Assembly (NCBI GenBank): GCA_944327285.1
Contig: CALVHG010000013.1
Span: 1-49,255 of the forward strand
Length of the DNA: 49,255 bases
Direction: 5' to 3'
DNA from: an uncultured Desulfovibrio sp.
GTDB taxonomy: Bacteria > Desulfobacterota > Desulfovibrionia > Desulfovibrionales > Desulfovibrionaceae
Below are positions 33,520 to 42,258 of this stretch, one piece after another. Both the position numbers and the translations under genes were made by a program. How positions within the stretch are numbered: position 1 is the stretch's first letter; each line of letters opens with the position of its first letter. The notes under the pieces are model-generated. The model ran no database searches and had not been told where the DNA came from. It saw only the letters and a program-made list of their open reading frames with translations.

Positions 33520-35286
33520 TCAATATATATTCCATTTAAGTTTGAGTATAACACTCTCTAATAATTTTTTTACATGCCATTCGCCCGCATATCCCTCTGT
33601 GACACCCATATCAACGAGCTCATGCCCGACAACAGCTTGCAGCATGGACAAATCTACTCGAGCCTGTTTATGCAGATATTCGATGACCGTGTGTCGAAAA
33701 CTGTGAAAGGTCTTGGGACTGGCTTCTCCTTCCACCCCTCCAATACCCACGGAGCGTCTATAGCGGGTAAACCATTTTGTCACCGAGGCTCCAAGCTTCG
33801 TAGTGCCAAGATCAACTACTGCGGCACGTTCCTGCATATCGGGAAATAGCATGGTCGCTGCCCACTCACGGTGTGGAATTGCTTGCCAGCGTAATTCGAG
33901 AAAATCTTTTAGTCCAGCCTCATGCCAGAGCCACGGGTGAATCGGTACGTTCCGAATACCGGCGGCACTTTTGACATGCTTGGCAAAGGTCGATTGAGCG
34001 TTTTCCTCGTTGACGGAAAAACACCATACTCCTTCGATTTCCCGAATATCTGAAAGGTGGAGCTGACAGATTTCTTCCAGGCGCATACCGGAATACAGCG
34101 CAATCCAAGGGCACCAGAATCGGGATGATACGCCTGCTGTGGCTTTCACAAAACGCTGCCTGTCTCCGAGCAGGGCATGTAATTCATCATGGGAAAATGA
34201 TTCTCTTTTGACTCCCTTGCGTCGAATATTCTTGTCTGAAAGCACCTTGGGAAAACCAGAGTTTACATAGCGAGCCTGAATCATTCCACGGTATTCAAGC
34301 TCACACCAGTTAACAAAGCTACGAATATTTGTTTGACGCACTTCCAACGTTTTGAGACTCAACAGGCGTTCTGTCATGCCTGAACGTCCCATTTCAGCAA
34401 GCTCCAGCCATGTTTTGCCCTTATAGCTGTTTTGCCCATTCACCCGAAATGGTAGATGTCGCAATGTGTCATAATAGCGCCGTATATGTTCGCGTGCAAG
34501 CTGATCGACGGTCACACTTCGGTCTCCTTCCAATTCCCTTACAATTTCCACAAATTGACGAATCTGGGGTGGAATGTCTTTGGCGCTGGCGCTTGACCAT
34601 GTGAGTTTTTTGGCCGCGATATAGCTGTCTGCCGCTTCTTCAAGAGAGGGAAGCGTTACCTTTGTCTCGTGCACCACGGAACCTTTCTGTGGCGTCAATG
34701 TGTTACGGCGGATACGGATTTCTGTTTGGGGAGCTGGGGGGAGCAATGATTCAATGTGCTGTACCGCGCATGGCTGACATTGCGAAGGGGATACCTCAGA
34801 AGAGGAGCTCTCAGATGCTTCCGTATGCTGTAATATCTTCTGTTCTGACGGGGAAACGTCATCTATCCCCAATCCCGCATCTTTCAAAAAAGAAGGCAGG
34901 CGCAGCACCAGCGCCGCAGGAGACAGATTTTCCCTGAGTGCTGTATCGAACCAGAACGTATCCAGACTTGAAGATATTTTTCGTATATTTTCAGCGTATT
35001 GGATAGTATCTTCCTGCATCAAGCGTATCCGCTTGCAGTGAAGATCATCCAGAAAGGCAAAAAAAGTTTGCGCGATTACTGACAGCTGCATGGCCTTTAC
35101 ACGGGCCATACGGCTGTTCATACCGTCCAGAGAGCGACGGATTTCTTTCTTGCCAAGCAGAGATTGTAAGTGATGAGGCACAGTTATGCGAAAGTACCGC
35201 ACCTGTCGGTGCAGCGTAAGGTAGGAGCCGTGCCTGTGGCCGGGACGGGGGAGAGAATCACTTTGAGGAGCAGGGAGAAATGACAA
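33520..35286 (-). CDS. Tyrosine recombinase (integrase), tRNA-Ser island type
   Basis: 588 aa. The N-terminal region has the DUF6538-like opening (YLTLHRQVRYFRITVPHHLQ), then a long variable segment, a core-binding domain, and a catalytic domain with Arg in GMRLEEICQLHLSD (about 400), HSFRHT (about 530), GHE (about 555) and the Tyr nucleophile in TEGYAG (about 565). All key residues are present. It starts 95 bp from the tRNA-Ser 3' end that it presumably recognises, and being on the same strand it may be read from the tRNA promoter. Confidence 0.9.
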   Translation of the reverse strand: MSFLPAPQSDSLPRPGHRHGSYLTLHRQVRYFRITVPHHLQSLLGKKEIRRSLDGMNSRMARVKAMQLSVIAQTFFAFLDDLHCKRIRLMQEDTIQYAENIRKISSSLDTFWFDTALRENLSPAALVLRLPSFLKDAGLGIDDVSPSEQKILQHTEASESSSSEVSPSQCQPCAVQHIESLLPPAPQTEIRIRRNTLTPQKGSVVHETKVTLPSLEEAADSYIAAKKLTWSSASAKDIPPQIRQFVEIVRELEGDRSVTVDQLAREHIRRYYDTLRHLPFRVNGQNSYKGKTWLELAEMGRSGMTERLLSLKTLEVRQTNIRSFVNWCELEYRGMIQARYVNSGFPKVLSDKNIRRKGVKRESFSHDELHALLGDRQRFVKATAGVSSRFWCPWIALYSGMRLEEICQLHLSDIREIEGVWCFSVNEENAQSTFAKHVKSAAGIRNVPIHPWLWHEAGLKDFLELRWQAIPHREWAATMLFPDMQERAAVVDLGTTKLGASVTKWFTRYRRSVGIGGVEGEASPKTFHSFRHTVIEYLHKQARVDLSMLQAVVGHELVDMGVTEGYAGEWHVKKLLESVILKLKWNIY

Positions 35287-35381
35287 AACGGAACCTCAAT
35301 CGTATCCCCGAAGTGTATCCAAGGGCACAATGAGATTCCGTCATCTATAAAGTCATTGAAAATCAACAACTTAATAAAAAG

Positions 35382-35402
35382 TGGCGGAGAGGGTGGGATT
35401 CG
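35382..35402. repeat. Right attachment site repeat (within tRNA-Ser)
   Basis: The last 21 bases of the tRNA gene, identical to 12,244-12,264 in the same orientation. With the integrase 95 bp away, this marks the integrase-proximal end of the 23-kb island. Confidence 0.9.
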
Positions 35403-35476
35403 AACCCACGTACCGGGGATAAGCCGGTAACTCGATTTCGAGTCGAGCGCGTTACGGCCAGCTTCGCTACCTCTCC
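35382..35476 (-). tRNA. tRNA-Ser(CGA)
   Basis: 95 nt with the CCA end encoded. The acceptor stem GGAGAGG pairs with CCTCTCC, discriminator G. The anticodon arm CTCGA-CTCGAAA-TCGAG gives anticodon CGA (35,438-35,440). A long variable arm (TACCGG...CCGGTA) is typical of tRNA-Ser, and the T-arm is GTGGG-TTCGAAT-CCCAC. The last 21 bases are duplicated at 12,244-12,264, so the gene was rebuilt by the island on integration and looks intact. Confidence 0.95.
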
Positions 35477-35536
35477 GCGAAAGTGACAGGAAAGACTTTT
35501 ACGCGATTTTCCGTTTCCTGGCAAGTATTTTGTTGG

Positions 35537-35619
35537 GGTAAAACGCGGCAACCATCACTGGGGCCGAGGACGTTGTGCCGCCGCCTCGCGTTTTACTTTT
35601 TCACAGGCAAAACGTTCTG
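35537..35619. repeat. Family-1 partial repeat
   Basis: Keeps GGTAAAACGC, the GGGGCCGAGGACG-like and TGTGCCGCCGCCTCGCGTTTTAC blocks, and an ACAGGCAAAACGTTCTGA end close to the family's right end. The left half is missing. A family-2 copy begins at its right end. Confidence 0.6.
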
Positions 35620-35823
35620 AAAAAGCGCGCCGGGGAAGGGACGGGGCCTGGGGGGAAGAACTACAAGAACGCCTTTCCTTCGGAAAGGCTGGGCCCTCTC
35701 GCGCCGCCAACAGCGACCGGATGGCGGCCGCAGGCCGTGCCCGTTGCGACGAAGGAATGGGCATCGACAGCAGAGATGAGGTTTTTCCCTTCCCCCAACA
35801 GCTTATGAATAGGTTAACAGGCC
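35616..35823. repeat. Family-2 repeat, inverted copy
   Basis: About 208 bp on the opposite strand to the other copies. Reading the minus strand: GGCCTGTTAACCTATT, CATCTCTGCTGTCGATGCCC, GCAACGGGCACGGCCTGCGG and a GGCGCGCTTTTTCAGA end. It lies directly against the stop codon of the TPR gene (35,824). Confidence 0.75.
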
Positions 35824-36666
35824 CTAGGAGGTGGCTACGGCCTCGCCGCCTCTGTTATTGATATGATCCATGATTTCCAGGGCTTCCGGCTGGTTAGGAT
35901 TACCCTGCAGAGCGCGGATGGCCAGTTCTTCGGCCTGCTGACGCTTGTGCCAGTTCCAGTACATCTTGGCCATGCGGCCATAGGTGTTGGGATGGCCGCC
36001 GAACGTGCGCAGCACGCTCTTGTAGACGCGCTCCATCTTTTCAAATTCGTTGATTTCCGCATAGGCGTTGATGGCGCCCACGTAGGCCGCCGATTCCCGC
36101 GGATAGCGAGCCATGGATTCTTCGTACATTTCTCCCGCTTCGGCATACTGCTTGGCGGCGAAAAGAATCTTGGCGATCTGGATATGCAGTCCCTTTTCGC
36201 TGCCGAATTCTTCGGCGGCGCGTTTGAGGAAGGCGCGTCCCTTGCCGAACTGCCCCTGCTGCAACAGCTGGATGCCGGTCTGAATCAGGGTTCTCTTGCG
36301 TTCGGCCTTGGCTTCCTGCGCGGATCTCTGGGCGTTTTCCGCTTCCTGCTGCAGAATGCGGGCGAGGCCGTCCAGCACGGCGGCAATGGCCTGCGCCTTG
36401 GCGTGCTCGAACTTGATCTGGCGCGGGCGTCCCGTATTTTGCGGATCAAGCAGGTGCTGCAAGGACTGATGGCGCACCAGGGTATGCAGGAAGTCATCCA
36501 TCTGGATTTCCACTTCCGCGCGGGCCGAGCGCATCAGTTTGACGCTGGCGTACTGGCGCATGGCCGTGGCCATGGCGTGCAGGGCGCGTTGGACTTCTTC
36601 CCGCCGCAGATAGCCGTTGGCGCGGGCGATATTTTCACGCAGTTCTTTGGGTGGCGTTGTCAGCAT
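35824..36666 (-). CDS. TPR-repeat cytoplasmic protein
   Basis: 280 aa, no signal peptide. The first 110 residues form a helical domain (LTTPPKELRENIARANGYLR, RPRQIKFEHAKAQAIAAV), followed by a coiled-coil stretch (EAENAQRSAQEAKAERKR) and about four TPR-like repeats (QLLQQGQFGKGRAFLKRAAEEF, AKQYAEAGEMYEESMARYPR, EFEKMERVYKSVLRTFGGHP, RQQAEELAIRALQGNPNQPE). Probably a scaffold protein; the family is common in Desulfovibrio-like genomes but its function is not known to me. It overlaps the 3' end of nadD by 32 bp and so is likely coupled to it. Confidence 0.8.
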   Translation of the reverse strand: MLTTPPKELRENIARANGYLRREEVQRALHAMATAMRQYASVKLMRSARAEVEIQMDDFLHTLVRHQSLQHLLDPQNTGRPRQIKFEHAKAQAIAAVLDGLARILQQEAENAQRSAQEAKAERKRTLIQTGIQLLQQGQFGKGRAFLKRAAEEFGSEKGLHIQIAKILFAAKQYAEAGEMYEESMARYPRESAAYVGAINAYAEINEFEKMERVYKSVLRTFGGHPNTYGRMAKMYWNWHKRQQAEELAIRALQGNPNQPEALEIMDHINNRGGEAVATS

Positions 36667-37408
36667 GCTTGTGTTCCGTTGTCTGCCAGTGTTTGAGCAC
36701 TTCGGATGCCTGTTCGTGCAGAATGTCCGCAACGGTTTCGGGCAGTAAAAAATCCGTATTGAGTCCAGCCAGCCAGCGCCGCCGGATATCGGAAGCGCTG
36801 ATTGGTAACCAGGGTGTATGCAAGAAGTGAACCAGTCCGAAAGTTTGACGCTCCCGCCCGGATGTTGGCCCGCAAATATGAAAGCTGACGCCGTCCGGGA
36901 ACAGAGGCGGAATCGTCGCTGCCTCCGGCCAGAGGCGGCGCGCGGTGGCGGCCACGACGGCGTCGGCGGCGCGGGCGCGCGGCACGACAATAAGGTGACA
37001 GAGTTCCGGCAGGCGGACGCCGCGATACCAGCTGTCCAGCATTTCAAAATCTCGACTGCCCAGAATGAAGAACAGGGCTTCGTCGGGATGGGCGTCCCGC
37101 AGGGCGCGCAGCGTGTCCCAGGTATAGGACGGGCCGCGGCGCAGCGACTCGCAGCGATCGCAGTCAATGCCCGGCAGGCGCCGGGTGACGCTTTCCACCA
37201 TGCGGGCGCGCAGCTCAAACGGCAGCAGCCCTGCGGCTTCCTTATGAGGAGGATTGGCGCAGGGCAGGAGAGAGAGCACGCTGATGCGGTCGCCAAGGGC
37301 TTCTCTGATCTCTATGGCCAGACGGAAATGCCCTATATGGGGGGGATTGAAGCTGCCGCCGAGAAAGGCGCGACCTCCGGGGCAACGGGCCCCGTCTGCG
37401 GAAAACAT
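36635..37408 (-). CDS. nadD: Nicotinate-nucleotide adenylyltransferase
   Basis: Transfers AMP from ATP to nicotinate mononucleotide in NAD synthesis; 257 aa, slightly longer than the usual 190-220. The nucleotidyltransferase motif GGSFNPPHIGHFRLA is at about 17-31, and the ISASDIRRR segment (the ISSTxIR motif) is near 205. The C-terminal extension of about 30 residues (HWQTTEHKHADN) overlaps the TPR gene. The ATG is directly after the proA stop (TAAATG), so the two genes are coupled. Confidence 0.92.
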   Translation of the reverse strand: MFSADGARCPGGRAFLGGSFNPPHIGHFRLAIEIREALGDRISVLSLLPCANPPHKEAAGLLPFELRARMVESVTRRLPGIDCDRCESLRRGPSYTWDTLRALRDAHPDEALFFILGSRDFEMLDSWYRGVRLPELCHLIVVPRARAADAVVAATARRLWPEAATIPPLFPDGVSFHICGPTSGRERQTFGLVHFLHTPWLPISASDIRRRWLAGLNTDFLLPETVADILHEQASEVLKHWQTTEHKHADNATQRTA

Positions 37409-38668
37409 TTACTCGCGCACCTGCCCTTGTCCCATGACCACAAACTTGGTGGATGTCAATTCGCGCACGCCCATGGGGCCGTAGGCGTGCAGCTTGGACG
37501 TGGAAATGCCTATTTCCGCCCCAAGACCGAGCTGCCCGCCGTCGTTAAAGCGGGTGGACGCGTTGACGGCGACCATAGAGGCGTCGGCTTCGCGCAGAAA
37601 GCGCATGGCAAGGGGATGGCTGCGGGTGCAGATGATTTCCGTATGATTGGAGCCGTAGCGGGCGATATGATCCAGCGCGGCGTCCATGTCTTCCACAACG
37701 CGCACGGCCAGGATCAGGGCGTGATATTCCGTGCCCCAGTCCTCTTCCGTGGCGGGCTGGGCGGCCGCGCCCAGCAGCGGCAGGGCGCGCGGGCAGGCAT
37801 GAAAGCGCACGCCCGCGGCTCCGAGGCGTTCCGCCACGCGCGGCAGAAAGTCTTCGGCCACGGAAGCCTGCACAAGCAGGCATTCGAGCGCGTTGCACAC
37901 GCCGGGGCGCTGCACCTTGGCGTTAAAAATGATGTCCAGCGCCTGATCCAGATCGGCGCTTTCTTCTACAAAAGCGTGGCAGACGCCCTTGTAGTGCTTG
38001 AGGACGGGCATGGTGGCGGCTTCCTGTACGGCGCGCACCAGAGCTTCGCCGCCGCGGGGGATCATCACGTCAATAAATTGATCCAGTCTGCACAGTTCCG
38101 TGACGGCCTCGTGTTCGGTGCTGGTGACCAGCTGCGCGGCGTCGGCGGGCAGGTGCGCCTCGTCCAGCGCCTGGGAGAGCAGCGCGGCCAGAGCCATATT
38201 GGATTGCAGGGCTTCGCTGCCGCCGCGCAGGATGACGGCGTTGCCCGCCTTGAGGCAGAGGATGGCGGCGTCGATGGTGACGTTGGGGCGCGCCTCGTAC
38301 ACCATGGCGACCACGCCCAGCGGCACGCGCATCCGGCCCACGAGCAGGCCGTTAGGGCGCTGCCACTGCGCTTCCGTGGCGCCTACGGGATCGTCAAGAT
38401 CAGCCACGTGACGGCAGGCGCGCGCCATTTCGGCGATGACGGCGGGCGTCAGGCGGAGGCGATCGCGGCGCGGCGCGTCTATGCCGCGGGCATCGGCCGC
38501 GGCCAGATCGCGGGCGTTGGCAGCCAGCAGGCTTTCCTGCTCCTGCTCCAGCAGGGCGGCAAGGCGATGCAGAAAGCGCGCCTTTGCGCCGGGGCTCGCC
38601 TTAGCCATCTGCCGGGAAGCCTCTTTCGCCCTTGCTCCGATACGGGACATTTCGTGCGCCAACGTCAT
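37409..38668 (-). CDS. proA: Gamma-glutamyl phosphate reductase
   Basis: Reduces gamma-glutamyl phosphate to glutamate semialdehyde with NADPH in proline synthesis; 419 aa, full length. The catalytic Cys lies in VQRPGVCNALE, and the family stretches GVVAMVYEARPNVTIDAA, GNAVILRGGSEA and a C-terminal GPMGVRELTSTKFV are intact. First gene of the proA-nadD-TPR cluster; proB is not in the window. Confidence 0.95.
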   Translation of the reverse strand: MTLAHEMSRIGARAKEASRQMAKASPGAKARFLHRLAALLEQEQESLLAANARDLAAADARGIDAPRRDRLRLTPAVIAEMARACRHVADLDDPVGATEAQWQRPNGLLVGRMRVPLGVVAMVYEARPNVTIDAAILCLKAGNAVILRGGSEALQSNMALAALLSQALDEAHLPADAAQLVTSTEHEAVTELCRLDQFIDVMIPRGGEALVRAVQEAATMPVLKHYKGVCHAFVEESADLDQALDIIFNAKVQRPGVCNALECLLVQASVAEDFLPRVAERLGAAGVRFHACPRALPLLGAAAQPATEEDWGTEYHALILAVRVVEDMDAALDHIARYGSNHTEIICTRSHPLAMRFLREADASMVAVNASTRFNDGGQLGLGAEIGISTSKLHAYGPMGVRELTSTKFVVMGQGQVRE

Positions 38669-38779
38669 GACAGCTCCTGAAAAAAGGTGGAATACGCACG
38701 GCAGTCTATATCATGAGACGCGCAGTTGACAAGGCCCTGTTTTTTCCCGACGCCGGAAAACGCGCGCGGGGCTTTTTCT

Positions 38780-38808
38780 TTGACAGAATGCGGCGTCTTG
38801 CCATAGAA
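38780..38808 (+). promoter_or_regulatory. Candidate sigma-70 promoter for the TPR membrane protein
   Basis: TTGACA (38,780-38,785), a 17-base spacer and ATAGAA (38,803-38,808). The -35 is perfect and the -10 is weak. It would start transcription about 60 bp before the gene at 38,874. Found by eye only. Confidence 0.4.
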
Positions 38809-38873
38809 AAAAGTTTCTTTCGTCCGCCGCGTGCGGGAAAGGAAAAAGACGTTCTTTTTGTAAGGAGTGCTTC

Positions 38874-39545
38874 ATGATGCAACGTCCTGCGTCGTCCGAG
38901 CAAGAAAACCCCACGCTGCTGGGGGATCTCAGGGCCGAGGTCAGCGCCGAGAGCGCGCCTCTGCTTCAGTTCATTGTCACCAACAGCAAGGCCATTGCCT
39001 CTGTCGTTCTGCTTCTGCTGATTGCGCTTGCGGGCACGGGTATCTGGCGCTGGCACGCTTCCTCCAAGGCGGAAGAGGCGCTGGACACCCTGGCGAGAAC
39101 CACGCTGACCACCTCCGGCGCGGAACGGGTGGCGGCGCTGGAAGCGCTGGCGGAAAGCAGCCCGGCGGAGTTTCGTTTCAGCGTGCTGAGCGCGCTGGCG
39201 CGCAGCGCCGCGGAGGCGGGCGATCTGGATCGCGCCGCCGCGGCCTACGGCAAGGCCGCGCAGCTGGAAAAGGGGCAGCCCATGGGCCTTGCCGCCGAAC
39301 TGGCGCAGGTCGGCGTCCTGCTGCGGGCAGGCAAGGGCGAGGACGCTCTGAAACTGTTGCAGGCGCTGGAAAGCGGCATGGCTGAGGAGTCCCGCCTCGA
39401 AATGCTGCCGCTGGTGGCCGATGCCGCGGAAATGGCCGGTAAGAAGGACGTGGCGGCCGACGCCTACGACCGTCTCGGCAAGGCCTATCCCGGCGAAGAC
39501 GGCAGCTTCTATCGGGCCCGCGCCGCTGAACTCGGCAAGAAATAG
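38874..39545 (+). CDS. Membrane-anchored TPR protein, YfgM-like
   Basis: 223 aa. An N-terminal cytoplasmic stretch of about 40 residues is followed by one membrane helix (AIASVVLLLLIALAGTGIW, about 41-59) and a TPR-type domain (AGDLDRAAAAYGKAAQLEKG, KGEDALKLLQALESG, AGKKDVAADAYDRLGKAYPG). This is the layout of YfgM-like proteins, which interact with the Sec translocon in E. coli. Ribosome site TAAGGAG before the ATG pair at 38,874. It lies upstream of iorA but is separated from it by a terminator. Confidence 0.78.
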   Translation: MMQRPASSEQENPTLLGDLRAEVSAESAPLLQFIVTNSKAIASVVLLLLIALAGTGIWRWHASSKAEEALDTLARTTLTTSGAERVAALEALAESSPAEFRFSVLSALARSAAEAGDLDRAAAAYGKAAQLEKGQPMGLAAELAQVGVLLRAGKGEDALKLLQALESGMAEESRLEMLPLVADAAEMAGKKDVAADAYDRLGKAYPGEDGSFYRARAAELGKK

Positions 39546-39556
39546 GTTTTTTCCGT

Positions 39557-39592
39557 AACGCGCCCGGCTTCGGCCGCGCGCGTTCTTTTTTA
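39557..39592 (+). terminator. Terminator with TTCG loop before iorA
   Basis: A 12-bp stem with one mismatch (AACGCGCCCGGC with GCCGCGCGCGTT, 39,557-39,584) around a TTCG tetraloop, followed by CTTTTTTATTT. A clear rho-independent terminator of the TPR gene, 48 bp before iorA. Confidence 0.75.
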
Positions 39593-39639
39593 TTTGTTCA
39601 GGGCGCGTTGACGAAGCGCCCTGTGGAGGAATCAGACCC

Positions 39640-41490
39640 ATGAGCATGCATCCCCTGTTGACGGGCGGGCGCGGAGAGCGCCATCTTTTGCTGACCAATG
39701 AAGCCATTGTGCGCGGCGCGCTGGAAGCGGGCGTTTCTCTCGTTTCCTGCTATCCGGGAACGCCTTCTTCCGAAGTGCCGGACACGTTCCGCAAGCTGGG
39801 GAGCGACCGGTATGTGCTGGAGTATTCCGTCAACGAGAAGGTCGCCTTTGAGGTAGCCGCCGGAGCCGCGCTTGCGGGGAGCATGGCCCTGGTGACCATG
39901 AAGCACGTGGGGCTGAATGTCGCGGCCGACCCCCTGTTCACGGCCGCCTATTCCGGCCTGCCCGGCGGGCTGGTGCTGCTGAGCGCCGACGATCCCGGCT
40001 GCCATGCCAGCCAGAACGAGCAGGACAACCGCTATTATGCCCGCGCGGCCTCGCTGCCCTGCTTTGAGCCCGCTTCGGCCGCGGAAGCCAGAGAAATGAC
40101 GCGGGAAGCCTTCCGCATGGCGCGGGAGCTGCAACAGCCCGTCATGCTGCGCACGACAACGCGCGTCAATCACATGCGCGGGCCCGTGGAATTTGGCGAG
40201 CTGCCCGCGGAGCGCTCGCAGGTGCCCTTTGAACGCAATCCCGGCCGCTTTGTGGCCGTGCCCGCCACGGCGCGCGTCCGCCATCGCGCGCTGGTGTCCG
40301 CCATGAAGAAGGCCCGCGAATTTGCCGAGAACAGCCGCTTCAACACGGAACACGGCGATTCCGGCGTGCGCACGGGCATTATTGTCAGCGGCGTGTCGCG
40401 CAACTATCTGGCCGACGCGCTGGCGACAGGCGGCTGGGGCGGTCGCGTGCGCGTGCTTGAGCTGGGCATGACCTGGCCCCTGCCGGAGAAAAAACTGCTG
40501 GCCTTCCTGTCGTCCTGCGACAGGGTGCTGGTGCTGGAAGAGGGCGATCCGCTGCTGGAATCCGGCGTTCGGGAACTGGCGCAGCGCCATCATTGCGCCG
40601 TCCGGGTGGAAGGCAAGGACGAACTGCTGACCGTGCAGGGCGAATACTCCACCACGCTGCTGCTGCGTCGTCTCGCGCAGTATCTCGACTGTCCGTGCCC
40701 CGCGCTGACCTCGGCGGCCCCGGCGGCGGAGGGCCTGCCCAACAGACCGCCGAACCTGTGCGCAGGCTGTTCGCATCGCGCCGTCTATTATGCCGTGCGG
40801 CAGGTCTTCGGCGACGACGCCTATTATTCCAACGACATCGGCTGCTATACGCTGGGGGTGCTGCCGCCGCTGCGCGCGGCGGATTTCCTCGTCTGCATGG
40901 GCTCGTCCATTTCCACCGGCAGCGGCTTTGCCCGCGTTTCCGGCAAGCCTGTCGTGGCCTTCATCGGCGATTCGACCTTTTTCCATTCCGGCATGACCGG
41001 TCTGGCCAACGCCCTTTTCAACCGGCACGATCTGCTGGTCGTCATTCTGGACAACGGCACCACGGCCATGACCGGGCATCAGCCCAATCCCGGCATGGCG
41101 CAGGAAGTGCTGGGAGAAGCGTCGTTGCATCTTGATATTGAGGCCGTTGTGCGCGGTCTGGGCGTGACGCAGTTCGCGCGGGTGAAGGCCTTCAATCTGA
41201 AGGGCGTCATGGCCGCGCTGGAAGACCTGAAGGACAAAAAGGGCGTGCGCGTCCTTCTGGCCGAAGAACCCTGCGCCCTGTATGCGCGCCGGCAGTTCAA
41301 AAAGGGCACGACGCAGGTTGCCGAGGTGCGGGAGCAGGGCGAGGACGCGCAGCGTTGCCTTGACACGCTGGCCTGTCCCGCCTTCTATCGTGACGGCGAA
41401 AACATCGCCGTGGACGAAAACCTGTGTTCCGGCTGCATGGTATGCCTGCAGGTGGCCCCCAAGGCTTTCAAGGCCCGTAAGCGTGGTTAG
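39640..41490 (+). CDS. iorA: Indolepyruvate:ferredoxin oxidoreductase, alpha subunit
   Basis: Oxidatively decarboxylates aryl pyruvates (from Trp, Phe, Tyr) to aryl-acyl-CoA, reducing ferredoxin; 616 aa. The N-terminal pyrimidine domain has CYPGTPSSEVPDTFRKL (about 37-53); the thiamine-diphosphate domain has GDSTFFHSGMTGLANALFN and NGTTAMTGHQPNPG (about 443-476). The C-terminus has only one ferredoxin-like motif, CSGCMVCLQVAPKAF (about 600-614), in which the fourth Cys expected before Pro is Ala, whereas archaeal IorA has two full 4Fe-4S motifs. An upstream CPAF Cys could be a replacement ligand. Ribosome site GGAGG. Forms the enzyme with IorB. Confidence 0.93.
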   Translation: MSMHPLLTGGRGERHLLLTNEAIVRGALEAGVSLVSCYPGTPSSEVPDTFRKLGSDRYVLEYSVNEKVAFEVAAGAALAGSMALVTMKHVGLNVAADPLFTAAYSGLPGGLVLLSADDPGCHASQNEQDNRYYARAASLPCFEPASAAEAREMTREAFRMARELQQPVMLRTTTRVNHMRGPVEFGELPAERSQVPFERNPGRFVAVPATARVRHRALVSAMKKAREFAENSRFNTEHGDSGVRTGIIVSGVSRNYLADALATGGWGGRVRVLELGMTWPLPEKKLLAFLSSCDRVLVLEEGDPLLESGVRELAQRHHCAVRVEGKDELLTVQGEYSTTLLLRRLAQYLDCPCPALTSAAPAAEGLPNRPPNLCAGCSHRAVYYAVRQVFGDDAYYSNDIGCYTLGVLPPLRAADFLVCMGSSISTGSGFARVSGKPVVAFIGDSTFFHSGMTGLANALFNRHDLLVVILDNGTTAMTGHQPNPGMAQEVLGEASLHLDIEAVVRGLGVTQFARVKAFNLKGVMAALEDLKDKKGVRVLLAEEPCALYARRQFKKGTTQVAEVREQGEDAQRCLDTLACPAFYRDGENIAVDENLCSGCMVCLQVAPKAFKARKRG

Positions 41491-41515
41491 ATTTGTGCGC
41501 AGTGAGGTACGATAA

Positions 41516-42121
41516 ATGAGCGAAACGACGCAAAAACGTATGCGGATTTATTTTACGGGCGTGGGCGGCCAGGGAACCCTGACGGCGACAACGCTGTTGT
41601 CGCGGGCCGCGCTGGACGCCGGGCTGGAGCTAGTGGCCGGCGAGGTGCACGGCATGGCGCAGCGGGGCGGCGTGGTCGAGTCCGTGCTGCTGCTGGGCGG
41701 CTGGCGTTCGCCCAAGCTCGATCCGGGGGAGGCCGACGTCATTCTGGGCTTTGAGCCGCTGGAAACCCTGCGCGGGCTGCCGTATCTGCGGCCGGGCGGC
41801 GCGGTCTTTTCCAGCAGCGACCCCCTGCCTCCGGTGAGCGTGTCTCTGGGGAACGCCGCGTATCCCGATCTGGCGGAGATTGAGAGCAAGGTGCGCGCCG
41901 CGGCCGGCGTCTGCCGTTTCCTGCCCTGCCGGGAACTGGGCCTGCAGGCCGGTTCCGTGCAGAGTGGCAATACGGTGCTGCTGGCCGCCGCCTGTGCGTC
42001 GGGTCTGCTGCCGTTCGGGGTGGATGTGCTGGAAGCCGCCATTAAAAAATATCTGCCCGCCAAGCTCCAGGAAGTGAATCTGAAGGCCCTGTCCCTTGGC
42101 GCCGCGGCTGTCGCCGGGTAG
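41516..42121 (+). CDS. iorB: Indolepyruvate:ferredoxin oxidoreductase, beta subunit
   Basis: 201 aa, gamma-type domain of 2-oxoacid:ferredoxin oxidoreductases. The opening YFTGVGGQGTLTATTLLSRAAL and GEVHGMAQRGGVVESVLL are diagnostic. It follows iorA by 25 bp with GAGG upstream of ATG. A terminator comes 40 bp after the stop, so iorAB is a two-gene unit. It sits next to the branched-chain amino-acid transporter, in line with amino-acid fermentation or recovery. Confidence 0.93.
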   Translation: MSETTQKRMRIYFTGVGGQGTLTATTLLSRAALDAGLELVAGEVHGMAQRGGVVESVLLLGGWRSPKLDPGEADVILGFEPLETLRGLPYLRPGGAVFSSSDPLPPVSVSLGNAAYPDLAEIESKVRAAAGVCRFLPCRELGLQAGSVQSGNTVLLAAACASGLLPFGVDVLEAAIKKYLPAKLQEVNLKALSLGAAAVAG

Positions 42122-42159
42122 GCTGCGCAGGCGCAAAAAGCCTTCTGACGAGATGTCCT

Positions 42160-42200
42160 CCGGGTCGGGAAAAGCCGACCCGGGGGGCTTTTTCTTTTTC
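42160..42200 (+). terminator. Terminator after iorB
   Basis: A 9-bp perfect stem (CCGGGTCGG/CCGACCCGG, loop GAAAAG, 42,160-42,183) followed by GGGGCTTTTTCTTTTTC. Confidence 0.8.
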
Positions 42201-42258
42201 CAGAAATCGTCTATATAAACGGTTTCTGTCCCCTTTACATTCAGCATGGGAGATGCGC

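Noticed and set aside
12244..35402. Intact prophage
   Set aside because: No capsid, portal, terminase, tail or lysis gene is visible. Replication-type and recombination genes alone point to a genomic island or satellite-like element.
12244..35402. Integrative conjugative element
   Set aside because: No relaxase of a conjugative type, coupling protein or type IV secretion gene could be recognised.
36818..38680. 620-codon plus-strand frame opposite nadD and proA
   Set aside because: nadD and proA are unmistakable on the minus strand; the opposite frame has a compositional bias typical of antisense high-GC DNA.
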